The position numbers and the translations under genes are program-made. This document shows, one piece after another, positions 1 to 8,415 of a stretch of 35,096 nt of DNA. Each line of letters begins with the position of its first letter. Within the stretch, counting starts at the first letter, position 1. Source of the stretch: Cyanobacteria bacterium UBA3301 (GTDB lineage Bacteria > Cyanobacteriota > Vampirovibrionia > Gastranaerophilales > Gastranaerophilaceae). Where the stretch lies: the NCBI GenBank assembly GCA_002361485.1, contig DESZ01000016.1:1-35096 (forward strand), in the 5' to 3' direction. The notes below the pieces were generated by a model. It did not search any database and was not told the DNA's origin. It worked only from the letters and a program-made list of their open reading frames with translations.

Positions 1-2411
1 GGTTCATCAGAAGGTTCATCAGATGGTTCGTCTGTTGGAGGGTCAGTTGGTTCTATGGTTAACGGAGTATCATCCACAATATTATCATCATCATCTACAT
101 TAGTGTCCGGATAATCTCCATCGCCTTCGTGGTAATAATAATTTCTTTCGTGTTCATCGTGTCCGATACCTTCTACATCCTCAGGTCTTACTGCGTGGCC
201 TGTTGGAATCTCAGAAGCACCTATTACAGGATTTGTTGAAGAATCTCCATCTTTTGTATATCCGTCTTTGCCAAAGTTTACATATACTCCGTTTGCGTAA
301 ATATTATCTGCTGTAATATCTAATTTACCGTTATCTAATAAGGCATTATTAACTCTTACTGTTGAATCAGCATAAGCATAATATCCATCTAAATCAACTC
401 CGTCAGGTCTGATAGTTTTGTTAATATCAAGAGCTTTGATGTTTACGTTATCAGGGAGTGATTCTTTTCTTTCAGGTCCCATATAACCGCCGTCAGCTTC
501 TCCGTTTGTTCTTGGCCCAAAGTAGTCAACAGGGGTATGAGGAACTGTTCCCAAATAATTTACTTCGATTGATTTTCCTCTTGTAACTAAGTTAATGTCT
601 TTTTCTGCAGTAATTTCTTCAATATAAGTATTTCCTGAAAATTCTGCATTGATGTTGCCTTCGCGAGAAATCATAGAGCAAATATTATTTGTTGTATATT
701 TATCATCTAAACCTTTAATATTAATATCTCCATTAGCTAAGACATCCATTCCGTAACCATCAAGGTTAGCAATAGAGTTTTGAGTTGTTTTAAGTGTTCC
801 CGGTTTTGTTTGATTGAAGGTTATAGGGTTTTCTTTTGTACCGATATTCCCGCTTGCAATCATTGAAATTCCGTAGCCTTCTACGTTAGCAACTGCAGGG
901 TTTGAAGATGCGTTATTCATATCGTATCTTGTTTTACCGTCTTTTTGATTGTAGTCTGCGGTTAAAATTACTCTACCGTCTGCTGAGATTGAATCAATAT
1001 TCATATCAGAATCAATAGCCGCATAATTTATTACAAGATTGTTTTGTTTTGCTGCCAAAGGATTTGTCATTGTAGTTTTTGCATTTACTTTTCCTCCAAC
1101 ATTAGCGTTGATTGATTTTGCATAATCTCTTACTCCCGGTTGATTTGAGATACCAGTGCAGTATCCGTTTGTACATCCGTCGCCAACTTCTTGACCTATT
1201 GTACCGTTTTCAACGTTCATTGTAAGATCGCCGCCGGCTTTCAATAATGTTTGAGCTTGTTTTATACCCAAAACTTTAGCATTTTCTTTAATGCCGTTAT
1301 AGTTCAAAATGTTTCCGTTTGTAACATCAATGTTAATATTATTACCTGCAGTTACAAAATTGTTGTTGCCGGAATTAAGTTCATCTCCAATAACAACGTC
1401 TCCGCCGTTAGCTTTAATCTTTGTGTCATTACCAGAGTTTGAAAGACCTTTTATGCTAATGCCTGATGCTGAATTATCATCAAGTAAAATATCATTAGAT
1501 GCATTCACTCTGCCGGAAGTAGCAATTTTAATACCATCATTGCCAGTATTTACAATACCTGTATTTCCACCTTTGTTAGTAACTTCTCCTATTACTTTTA
1601 TGCCTTCGACTCCACTATTCGTGATGTTCACATTACCATTACCGTAATTTGTTATTACTGCATCTTTAGCGACATTAGTGCCGACTGAACTTGTAATATT
1701 TACGTTACCTAACCCGTATGCTGAATGAACATTACCTGTGTTTACCAATTGATTGAACAAATTTTCAGCTTGTTGTCTGCCTGTGATAACAGCAGTATTA
1801 CCTGTTCCTGAAATCATTTTTCCTGTGATATCAACTTTTCCTGCAAGAATATCAATATCTTGTGCAGTCATGACTTTGCCGTTAATTTGAACAGGAGCTC
1901 CGCCGTTAGAAGATGTTAAGTTTGATAAGTCTTCTCTTGGGTTTGATAAGTAGTCATTGTATACTTTTTGTGTAGGTGTGTAAATGCCTAAAGAACCAAC
2001 ATTTAATACACCTGAAGCTCCGACAACCATGCCGTTAGGTGATACAAATATTGCTTTTCCGTTGTAGAAATTGCCGTCTCTTACCGAATTAACAAGACCA
2101 TCAATTTGAATTTTGTTATCTACAAGGTTTACAAATGTTTCTACATTGTTTTTACCATATTTAAAAATTAAATTTGCTATATCGTCTTTGCTTAATTGAA
2201 AATCGGTATATTTTCTGTAACCGACTGTGGAAGGAGAGCCGTCTCCTTTTCTAGCCAAAGCTGTAGGGGTAATATCATATACGCCATTATTGCCTCTGAC
2301 ACCCGTAATTTCAGTTGCTGCAACTGATACAAACATAGTTTGTTGTGCGAGGAATAATGCTGTCAATAGCGCAGATACAACGCGCTTTGTGTCCTTTCTG
2401 CCTGTTATCAT
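1..2411 (-). CDS. Filamentous adhesin, LktA/FxxPxG family, N-terminal part (C-terminus beyond window)
   Basis: An open frame of 803 codons runs on the minus strand from ATG at 2411-2409 to the window edge without a stop. I checked the frame triplet by triplet. A Shine-Dalgarno-like AAAGGA lies about 10 nt before the ATG. Residues 1-33 look like a long signal peptide: a basic n-region (GRKDTKR), a hydrophobic core, then VSVAA. Residues ~75-160 resemble the N-terminal TPS/filamentous-haemagglutinin domain, including FVSPNG at 122-127, which fits the FxxPxG signature of LktA-type adhesins. The rest is Asn/Gly/Val-rich with short beta-helix repeats (NVNITNSG, GNTGIVNTGNDGIKI), as expected of a secreted right-handed beta-helix. 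Near the edge it becomes an acidic Pro-rich repeat (TDEPSDEPSDEP), probably a stalk or linker. Likely exported and surface-exposed. No TpsB-type transporter is in view. The family assignment is from motifs read by eye. Confidence 0.85.
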   Translation of the reverse strand, partial: MITGRKDTKRVVSALLTALFLAQQTMFVSVAATEITGVRGNNGVYDITPTALARKGDGSPSTVGYRKYTDFQLSKDDIANLIFKYGKNNVETFVNLVDNKIQIDGLVNSVRDGNFYNGKAIFVSPNGMVVGASGVLNVGSLGIYTPTQKVYNDYLSNPREDLSNLTSSNGGAPVQINGKVMTAQDIDILAGKVDITGKMISGTGNTAVITGRQQAENLFNQLVNTGNVHSAYGLGNVNITSSVGTNVAKDAVITNYGNGNVNITNSGVEGIKVIGEVTNKGGNTGIVNTGNDGIKIATSGRVNASNDILLDDNSASGISIKGLSNSGNDTKIKANGGDVVIGDELNSGNNNFVTAGNNINIDVTNGNILNYNGIKENAKVLGIKQAQTLLKAGGDLTMNVENGTIGQEVGDGCTNGYCTGISNQPGVRDYAKSINANVGGKVNAKTTMTNPLAAKQNNLVINYAAIDSDMNIDSISADGRVILTADYNQKDGKTRYDMNNASSNPAVANVEGYGISMIASGNIGTKENPITFNQTKPGTLKTTQNSIANLDGYGMDVLANGDINIKGLDDKYTTNNICSMISREGNINAEFSGNTYIEEITAEKDINLVTRGKSIEVNYLGTVPHTPVDYFGPRTNGEADGGYMGPERKESLPDNVNIKALDINKTIRPDGVDLDGYYAYADSTVRVNNALLDNGKLDITADNIYANGVYVNFGKDGYTKDGDSSTNPVIGASEIPTGHAVRPEDVEGIGHDEHERNYYYHEGDGDYPDTNVDDDDNIVDDTPLTIEPTDPPTDEPSDEPSDE

Positions 2412-2460
2412 TGTATTTTAATCCTTTCCATATATATGTATTCTGATAATTTTATTTGAC

Positions 2461-2483
2461 TAAGATATCCTAACTATATCTTA
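2461..2483. promoter_or_regulatory. 8-bp inverted repeat upstream of the adhesin
   Basis: TAAGATAT at 2461-2468 and ATATCTTA at 2476-2483 are perfect inverted arms around a 7-nt spacer. The repeat sits about 50-70 bp upstream of the adhesin ATG, where a repressor or activator could bind. No convincing -35/-10 pair could be assigned here, so an operator role is only an inference. Confidence 0.35.
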
Positions 2484-2537
2484 TCAAGAGCATGACGTTG
2501 TGACTCATTATGTTAAAGTTTTTTAAGCACAATCATG

Positions 2538-2563
2538 CACCGACTTAGTAATTTAAGTCGGTG
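2538..2563 (-). terminator. 10-bp perfect stem-loop after the flippase gene
   Basis: CACCGACTTA (2538-2547) and TAAGTCGGTG (2554-2563) form a perfect 10-bp stem with a 6-nt loop, about 43 nt past the flippase stop. It is the natural place to end the rimO-flippase transcript. However, the minus strand has no U-tract after the stem, while the plus strand has a T-rich stretch (TTTCTTTTT), so it is not a textbook intrinsic terminator for either direction. Confidence 0.4.
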
Positions 2564-2605
2564 AAGATTTCTTTTTGCTATTTTAAGGTATAATATTAAG
2601 TTTTA

Positions 2606-4165
2606 TTAATCTCTATGTTTAATAACAGTGTATCTTAGCAGTGCATATACTGAATAAAAGACTAATAATACGGTACAAATTTTAATATCACCACCTGCAT
2701 TGGCGCCAAAAGATTTAAACAAATAAAATATACCACATGCAGGGATTGCGGCTAATAATATTCTCGCAAAAGTATATTTCGGAAATTTTAAATTAAATCC
2801 CGGAAGAACGACAATTATTGATAATAGCCAATATATAAAGTTTGCGATAAATGTTGCAATACCGGCACCCAAAAGCCCGCTTTTGAAATTCGTTCCAAAT
2901 TGTTCAATGTATGGAGCAAAAGTGCCGCCTGAATTGCTTGAAAAACTTATTATTGCAGAACTTATAGGAACGCTTTTAGAAATCAACACAAAGGTTAAAA
3001 CTGCGCCAATTATCCCTGAAACAAGTTTGATAATAAACTCAATATGCGTTTTATTTGCAAGGTGATATTGTAATGTGGTATAGTCTGTCATTGCAAGAAA
3101 GAATACCCCAAAAGAAAACCAAGGAATTAATAATGCAACATTAGCAACAAACTCTGGAGCTCCTTTTGGTATCATTATATGTGCGTATTCAATACTATAC
3201 AGAGACATTACCGTAATGATAGGTAATGCTAATAATACATAATATCCTAAGAATCTTGAAACTATTGGTCGGACATCCGTTTTTGCTTCATACAAATTAT
3301 AAAATCTTGGAATAGCAGCTACAGTAATCATTGCGAATAATGTCATAAGTATTGGTAATGTTGCACTATAACCGGCACCTATGCATGCCGCATCCGTAAA
3401 GCCGTGAATTCCGTTCATGATGATTTTGTTGCTTTGGGTAATAATCCATGCGCTTAATGATGTCGCCGCAACAGGAATACCATATTTTACAATCGGAAAT
3501 ATAAATTTCCATTCAACTTTTTGCAGTTTAAAAAATCGCATAATATTGCATTGATAAAGTAATAAAATATCGATTAAAGAGATTGCAACGCCCATGGCCA
3601 ATAGAATTGAAACTGCGCCTAGATGGAAGAATTTTGCAAAAAATACTGCCAAACCGATTGTCGCAAATTGATTTAATATTGTAGCTATTGTATAGGATAC
3701 AGATTTGAGCTGGGCTCTTAATAATTGTGATAACAAAGCACGAATAGCGACAGGAATTATCAAGAACAGTACCGCAAGGAAATACTTAAACGGAATGTGG
3801 AAGAATGAATATAATTGAATTCTGAACAAGAACGAAATACTAAACATCAATAGCATGTTGACAGATAGTATAGTAACCAAAGTTGTTAAATATTTTGGTA
3901 AATCATCTTCCAATTGGTGGTGTCTAAAGAATCTTAAGCCTGCTAAACCTACCCAATCTGAAAATATTATACATAAAAATGACAACATTGCGATTGATAC
4001 GGTATACAAGCCGTATTGTTCCGTTGAAAATAAACTGGTATAAATCGGAACTGTAATAACATTCCCAAACATACCGCATAATTTTGAGGGAGCATATTTC
4101 ATCATATCCGTAAATATGCCGTGTACCTCTTTTTCTTCTACTTCTTTGTTTTCTACGTATTCCAT
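2606..4165 (-). CDS. Polysaccharide/lipid-linked oligosaccharide flippase (Wzx/PST-like, MOP superfamily)
   Basis: This 519-aa protein is almost entirely hydrophobic, with about 12-14 predicted membrane helices separated by short basic loops. It starts with a ~30-residue cytosolic segment that is acidic at first, followed by the PSKLCGMFGNVITVPIYTSLFSTEQYGLYTV stretch typical in shape of Wzx/RfbX flippases (helix 1 ending before a G-Y-G/L-Y motif). Such proteins move lipid-linked sugar repeat units across the inner membrane during capsule, O-antigen or teichuronic-type polymer assembly. The ATG at 4165 is preceded by AAGGAAG at good spacing, and the gene begins 10 nt after the rimO stop, so the two are probably co-transcribed. 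There is no adjacent polymerase or glycosyltransferase cluster, so the exact substrate cannot be inferred. A MurJ-like role is less likely, but I cannot exclude it by eye. Confidence 0.8.
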   Translation of the reverse strand: MEYVENKEVEEKEVHGIFTDMMKYAPSKLCGMFGNVITVPIYTSLFSTEQYGLYTVSIAMLSFLCIIFSDWVGLAGLRFFRHHQLEDDLPKYLTTLVTILSVNMLLMFSISFLFRIQLYSFFHIPFKYFLAVLFLIIPVAIRALLSQLLRAQLKSVSYTIATILNQFATIGLAVFFAKFFHLGAVSILLAMGVAISLIDILLLYQCNIMRFFKLQKVEWKFIFPIVKYGIPVAATSLSAWIITQSNKIIMNGIHGFTDAACIGAGYSATLPILMTLFAMITVAAIPRFYNLYEAKTDVRPIVSRFLGYYVLLALPIITVMSLYSIEYAHIMIPKGAPEFVANVALLIPWFSFGVFFLAMTDYTTLQYHLANKTHIEFIIKLVSGIIGAVLTFVLISKSVPISSAIISFSSNSGGTFAPYIEQFGTNFKSGLLGAGIATFIANFIYWLLSIIVVLPGFNLKFPKYTFARILLAAIPACGIFYLFKSFGANAGGDIKICTVLLVFYSVYALLRYTVIKHRD

Positions 4166-4175
4166 ATTTCTTCCT

Positions 4176-5477
4176 TTACTTTATCTCACCGAATAAATCA
4201 TACTCATCGGCATCTGTAATTATTACATTTTCTATGTCTCCGGGAACTACCGAATTCTTTGATATTGCATAAACATACCCGTCAATTTCCGGAGCGTCAT
4301 GTTCCGAGCGTAATATGATTTGCCCGTCATCAGTGAAACCTTCTACGATACAATTTAAAATTTGACCGATATATTTTTTATTGTTTTTTAGTGAAATTTG
4401 TTGTTGAAGCTCCATTAATTTGTTTCGACGTTCTTTCTTTATTTTTGCTGAAATTTGCGGCTTTAGAGAGTCTGAATAAGTACCTTTTTCTCTTGAGTAT
4501 TCAAAAGCTCCCATTCTGTCAAATTTTACTTCTTTTACAAAATTGTATAAGTGCTCAAATTCTTCTTCGGTTTCAGTAGGATAACCAACAATAAGAGAGG
4601 TTCTCACTGTCACTCCGGGTATTTTTTGTCTGAACTTTTTTACTAATTCTTTATAGTCCATGACAGGACGTTTCATTTCTTTTAGAATTCTCGGGTGTGA
4701 ATGCTGGAGCGGGATATCGATGTATTTCACTACTTTATTTAAGTTTGCAATGGCTTCAATGATTTCATCTGTCATTGTTGTTGGATATGCATACATAATT
4801 CTTATCCACGATAATTCGTCAATATTGTTTAATTCTTGTAATAGTTGCGCCAAGGCCTGTTTGCCGTATAAATCAATTCCGTATGAAGAAGTATCTTGTG
4901 CGATAAGAACAATTTCGGTTACTCCTTTAGAAGCAAGCTCTTTTGCTTCCTTGACTATATTTTCTATTGGTCTGGAAACATATTTCCCGCGTAATTTTGG
5001 GATAACACAGTATCCGCATTCGTAATTGCATCCGTCTGCAATTTTTATGTAAGAACTGGCTCCAACTGTAATTTGTTTTCTTTGTACGTCTTCTGCATAA
5101 ACGTACTGCGGAGTTTCTTCTACCATATTTGAATAATTTTGCGTTGAAAGATTATCAATGATTTTGACTATGTCTTTTATGTTTGTAGCACCAATCATTC
5201 CTGAAATTTCTGGGATAGCTTCTTTCAATTCATTATTGTATTTTTGCGATAAACAGCCTGCTACAATTACCTTTTTGCCCTCATCTATCAGCTGCAAAAT
5301 ACTGTCAACGGATTCTTTCTCCGCATCATGTATAAATGAGCAGGTATTAACTATTACGATATCGGCATCAGTTTCATCCAAAGTGATTTGATGACCTTTA
5401 CTATCAAGTAAACCCAGTATCAATTCCGAATCTACCAAATTTTTAGCACAACCATGATTTACCAATGCAATCTTCAT
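4176..5477 (-). CDS. rimO: Ribosomal protein uS12 methylthiotransferase RimO
   Basis: RimO is a radical SAM enzyme that adds a methylthio group to the conserved aspartate of ribosomal protein S12, using two 4Fe-4S clusters. The 433-aa length is normal. The N-terminal UPF0004 domain opens with NHGCAKNLVDSE, which is diagnostic for RimO rather than MiaB. It supplies cluster-binding cysteines C10, C46 and C75. The radical SAM domain carries C150-NYE-C154-GY-C157. The last ~70 residues (from about IGQILNCIVEGFT) match a TRAM domain that binds substrate. A GAGG Shine-Dalgarno lies 5 nt before the ATG. The gene is divergent from the U32 gene and probably heads a two-gene operon with the flippase. 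Function is assigned from family motifs. Confidence 0.96.
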   Translation of the reverse strand: MKIALVNHGCAKNLVDSELILGLLDSKGHQITLDETDADIVIVNTCSFIHDAEKESVDSILQLIDEGKKVIVAGCLSQKYNNELKEAIPEISGMIGATNIKDIVKIIDNLSTQNYSNMVEETPQYVYAEDVQRKQITVGASSYIKIADGCNYECGYCVIPKLRGKYVSRPIENIVKEAKELASKGVTEIVLIAQDTSSYGIDLYGKQALAQLLQELNNIDELSWIRIMYAYPTTMTDEIIEAIANLNKVVKYIDIPLQHSHPRILKEMKRPVMDYKELVKKFRQKIPGVTVRTSLIVGYPTETEEEFEHLYNFVKEVKFDRMGAFEYSREKGTYSDSLKPQISAKIKKERRNKLMELQQQISLKNNKKYIGQILNCIVEGFTDDGQIILRSEHDAPEIDGYVYAISKNSVVPGDIENVIITDADEYDLFGEIK

Positions 5478-5492
5478 ACTTACCTCATTCTG

Positions 5493-5501
5493 ATTTTATC
5501 A
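5493..5501 (-). promoter_or_regulatory. Extended -10 promoter for rimO
   Basis: On the minus strand the sequence reads TG-A-TAAAAT (hexamer at 5498-5493), an extended -10 element. It is 15 nt upstream of the rimO ATG and just before its GAGG ribosome-binding site. No strong -35 is needed for this class. Confidence 0.5.
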
Positions 5502-5539
5502 TTAATATTGTAATTTATCGCTTATTTATTACGATTTAT

Positions 5540-5558
5540 TATAATTTTGTTGTAAAAT
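5540..5558 (+). promoter_or_regulatory. Candidate -10 elements for the U32 gene
   Basis: Two AT-rich -10 candidates precede the U32 start: TATAAT at 5540-5545 and TAAAAT at 5553-5558. The second is only 6 nt before the ATG at 5565. No Shine-Dalgarno is visible, so the message has either a very short leader or none. Confidence 0.4.
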
Positions 5559-5564
5559 ACCTGT

Positions 5565-7343
5565 ATGAAAAAAATCGAATTATTAGCTCCGGCAAAAAAT
5601 TTAGAAACCGCAATTGCCGCAATAAATAGTGGCGCAGATGCAATTTATATCGGCGCGAATAATTTTGGCGCAAGAGTAAATGCTTCAAATCCTTTAGATG
5701 ACATAGAAAAGCTTGTAAATTATGCACATAAATTTTATGTCAGAGTTCACGTTACAATTAATACAATTCTTAATAATGAGGAATTAAATTCTGCAATTGA
5801 GTTGGTAAAAAACCTATATAATATTGGAGTTGATGCAATAATTGTTCAGGATATGGGGCTAATAAAAGCGTCGATTGACGGTAAAATTCCTCCTATTCAA
5901 ATTCATGCAAGTACGCAATGTGATAACAGAACACTTGAAAAAGTTAAATTTTTCAATGATATTGGCGTTTCGCGCGTAATATTGGCACGAGAATTATCAA
6001 CAGAAAAAATCTCTGAAATATGCAAAAACGTTGATTGTGAGATTGAAACCTTTGTGCATGGCGCATTATGTGTGTCATATAGCGGACAATGCTATATGTC
6101 ATACGCAAATGGCGGCCGTTCCGCAAATAGAGGGGAATGTGCACAGCCTTGCAGAAAGAAGTATTCGCTTGTTGATGAGGATGGAAAATATTATGCAAAA
6201 AATAAATATTTACTTTCGCTAAAAGATTTTAATGCGTCTAAAAGTATCGAAAAACTTATTAATGCAGGGGTAAAATCGTTTAAAATTGAAGGACGTTTAA
6301 AAGATAAAAATTATGTAAAAAACGTGACAGCCTACTATAATGAATTAATCAATAAATATGCTTGTAGAACGTCTTCAGGCAAGGTTTTTCTTGATTTTGA
6401 ACCGAATGTACAAAAAACCTTTAATCGCGGATATACAGACTATTTTCTAAACGGACGAACCGATTGTTACAATTTTTTGTCGCCAAAATCAATCGGAATA
6501 CACGTAGGCGTTGTAAAAGCCGTTGGAAAAGATTATTTTGAAACTGATGCCGTCCTAAATCCGCAAGACGGAATTTGTTATTTTAAAGATGATAAATTGC
6601 TTGGATTTTTGGTAAATAAGGTTATAGGGAATAGGGTTTACCCGAATAATTTATCAGGAATTTATACGGGAGCAAAATTATATAGAAATTTTGACAGTGA
6701 ATTTGAAAAAGTATTAAATTCTTCCAAGACTGTTCGTAAAATTGGTGTAAATTTAAAATTATATAATGATAAAATAACAGCTGAAGATGAAGATAAAAAT
6801 ATGGTTTCGCTAATTTTACCAAATGGCGAGAGTGCAAAAAATCCTTCAAAAGTTCTGCAAACATTTGAAAATCAACTTTCAAAAATGGGAGATAGTGACT
6901 ATTACTTGATGTCATTAGAGATAAAAGCACAGACGTTACCATTTTTAAAGGTTTCTATCATTAATGAAATAAGGCGAGAACTGTTACAAAAGTTAACATT
7001 AGAGCGTTTACGTAATTATAAAAGATTACCTCAAAAGCCTATTTGTTATGCACCTTTTCCTCAAAAAAAACTTTATTATAATTCTAACATTTACAATAAA
7101 GAGGCAAAGGTCTTTTATGAGTCTTGCGGTTGTAAAATTGAACAAATGGCATTAGAATCATCAAAAAATATTTCGCAAGGTACTATATTAATGACCTCAA
7201 AACATTGTCTTAAATATGCTTTTGGCTTATGTTCAAAAACTTCACGATTTAATAAAAATCTCTATTTAGAAGATGAAACCGGTAAGAAATACCCGTTAGA
7301 TTTTAATTGTTCTAAATGTGAGATGCAAGTATTAAATTTTTAA
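5565..7343 (+). CDS. U32 peptidase-family protein (RlhA/TrhP-like RNA hydroxylation type)
   Basis: This 592-aa protein starts with KIELLAPAKNLETAIAAINSGADAIYIG, the hallmark TIM-barrel opening of the U32 family. The U32 signature follows around residues 165-205 (FVHGALCVSYSGQCYMS, then NRGECAQPCRKKY), with conserved cysteines that probably bind an Fe-S cluster. A later segment (FKIEGRLKDKNYV) also matches the family. The last ~50 residues carry a second conserved Cys set (SKHCLKYAFGLCSK and FNCSKCEM). Although named peptidases, E. coli members RlhA and TrhP take part in prephenate-dependent hydroxylation of 23S rRNA or tRNA, so an RNA-modification role is the best inference. Its divergent neighbour is another translation-modifying radical SAM gene, rimO. 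The start codon has no ribosome-binding site. Confidence 0.88.
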   Translation: MKKIELLAPAKNLETAIAAINSGADAIYIGANNFGARVNASNPLDDIEKLVNYAHKFYVRVHVTINTILNNEELNSAIELVKNLYNIGVDAIIVQDMGLIKASIDGKIPPIQIHASTQCDNRTLEKVKFFNDIGVSRVILARELSTEKISEICKNVDCEIETFVHGALCVSYSGQCYMSYANGGRSANRGECAQPCRKKYSLVDEDGKYYAKNKYLLSLKDFNASKSIEKLINAGVKSFKIEGRLKDKNYVKNVTAYYNELINKYACRTSSGKVFLDFEPNVQKTFNRGYTDYFLNGRTDCYNFLSPKSIGIHVGVVKAVGKDYFETDAVLNPQDGICYFKDDKLLGFLVNKVIGNRVYPNNLSGIYTGAKLYRNFDSEFEKVLNSSKTVRKIGVNLKLYNDKITAEDEDKNMVSLILPNGESAKNPSKVLQTFENQLSKMGDSDYYLMSLEIKAQTLPFLKVSIINEIRRELLQKLTLERLRNYKRLPQKPICYAPFPQKKLYYNSNIYNKEAKVFYESCGCKIEQMALESSKNISQGTILMTSKHCLKYAFGLCSKTSRFNKNLYLEDETGKKYPLDFNCSKCEMQVLNF

Positions 7344-7400
7344 TTAAAAATAAATATTTTCGGTAATTATTTTTCAAATTTATGTTGTAAAACATAGGGT

Positions 7401-7547
7401 ATGAAGCGCATTTATATTATTACCGTTATAATTATCATTTTTGTTGTTTGTGTAGATTTAATTGACAGTTGCCGCAGAATAGACCAAACTATTTTAAACG
7501 GTTCCGTTAAAAATACTGTACACAAAGCTTTTTATGTTAAAAAGTAA
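7401..7547 (+). CDS. Possible 48-aa single-pass membrane microprotein
   Basis: ATG at 7401 opens a 48-codon frame ending at TAA 7545-7547. It encodes a short basic start (MKR), a hydrophobic helix at residues ~4-20 (IYIITVIIIIFVVCVDL) and a basic, soluble C-terminus rich in Lys/Asn. The layout suits a bitopic inner-membrane peptide with its tail on one side. It fills the gap between the U32 gene and the convergent secreted-protein gene, whose stop it overlaps by 11 bp. Evidence against: the only purine-rich stretch (AGGG) is 1 nt from the ATG, too close for a normal ribosome-binding site. I recognise no family. Confidence 0.4.
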   Translation: MKRIYIITVIIIIFVVCVDLIDSCRRIDQTILNGSVKNTVHKAFYVKK

Positions 7548-8370
7548 AAATAAAATCGTCAGAATACTCAGGCTGATGTGAATCATATTCCTTTTGCATT
7601 CTCGGATTAGAAAGGTGTTCTAATGCGTTTGGAATAAATTTTTTAGGCTCTGCATCCATTTCTTGTTCAGTTTTCTTAACCGTAAAGGTTCTGACGTCTC
7701 TTGGGAAAAATCTCATAAAAACATTTTGGCTGATTGTTTGCGAGATGCTGCCTGATGAATATTGTTTAATTTTTTCAAGCTGTGACATTGCTTGTGTTTG
7801 GTTTGCCGCCGAATAATATCCGAAGGTGTCTGACACGGATTTGGTGTATTTCCCGCTCCACATAACGATGTTATTTACCGTATCAGTCAATACCGCATTA
7901 GTTTTCAATTCAAAAGGATAGCTGATTTTAAATGCGCTTGATATTTCCAGTACATCCCATAAATTACGTCTTAATGTGGTTTTATCATTTATTGCATAGC
8001 AAGAAATTAATAATACAGATTTTACGTTAAATTCTTTAGCAATTTCTTGTAGTGCTTGAAAATCTATTCTGTCTGTTTCTTCAAATTTATTTAGAATATT
8101 TTCTGTTTTTGTTTTTAGAATGCTGTTAGAATACAATTTTGCTCGTACATCTGCTAATGCTTGTGTATTTATATTAGGGTATTGTTTCAAATTATATATA
8201 ACGTCTTCTGCCACTATTTCCGAAACTTCCGGAAAACAAAAATAATTATCACAAACCGAAAACAAATTTGTTGGTAATACAAGCAAATCAAATTGAACGG
8301 CATGCGCTTTTATTGGCGCAAATACCAATATAAATATGAAAAAAAGTAATTTTAATAAAGCTCTTTTCAT
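7537..8370 (-). CDS. Secreted protein of unknown function
   Basis: A 277-aa protein with a clear Sec signal peptide: MKR, a Leu/Phe-rich core, and AHA as cleavage site after residue 24. There is no lipobox Cys. The mature part shows alternating beta strands and helices, including FNVKSVLLISCYAI and, later, AVLTDTVNNIVMWSGKYTKSV. That pattern (a conserved-strand start, then 'variable D-t...-v-W-s-G') recalls CsgG/TolB-N/LpoB-like periplasmic folds that report on a protein's own export machinery, but I do not claim homology. The C-terminus is polar. The gene faces the wecG unit head-to-head across 45 bp and converges on a possible microprotein gene. Its ATG comes 6 nt after an extended -10 box without a ribosome-binding site, suggesting a leaderless message. 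Confidence 0.75.
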   Translation of the reverse strand: MKRALLKLLFFIFILVFAPIKAHAVQFDLLVLPTNLFSVCDNYFCFPEVSEIVAEDVIYNLKQYPNINTQALADVRAKLYSNSILKTKTENILNKFEETDRIDFQALQEIAKEFNVKSVLLISCYAINDKTTLRRNLWDVLEISSAFKISYPFELKTNAVLTDTVNNIVMWSGKYTKSVSDTFGYYSAANQTQAMSQLEKIKQYSSGSISQTISQNVFMRFFPRDVRTFTVKKTEQEMDAEPKKFIPNALEHLSNPRMQKEYDSHQPEYSDDFIFTF

Positions 8371-8376
8371 AGTTAC

Positions 8377-8385
8377 ATTATAGCA
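8377..8385 (-). promoter_or_regulatory. Extended -10 promoter for the secreted protein (leaderless)
   Basis: The minus strand reads TG-C-TATAAT, a perfect extended -10, with TATAAT at 8382-8377. Only 6 nt separate it from the ATG at 8370, so transcription should start at or within a base or two of the start codon. Confidence 0.65.
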
Positions 8386-8400
8386 TAATTATTTATAATA

Positions 8401-8409
8401 TGTTATAAT
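8401..8409 (+). promoter_or_regulatory. Extended -10 promoter for wecG unit (leaderless)
   Basis: TG-T-TATAAT at 8401-8409 is a perfect extended -10, again exactly 6 nt before the ATG (8416). It lies back-to-back with the minus-strand promoter at 8377-8385, so the two polymerases would compete for the same 45-bp gap. Confidence 0.65.
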
Positions 8410-8415
8410 AAATAT

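Noticed and set aside
1251..2421. Plus-strand frames opposite the adhesin (for example 1309-1647 and 2227-2421)
   Set aside because: They are antisense shadows of the intact 803-codon minus-strand frame; no ribosome-binding sites and low-complexity products.
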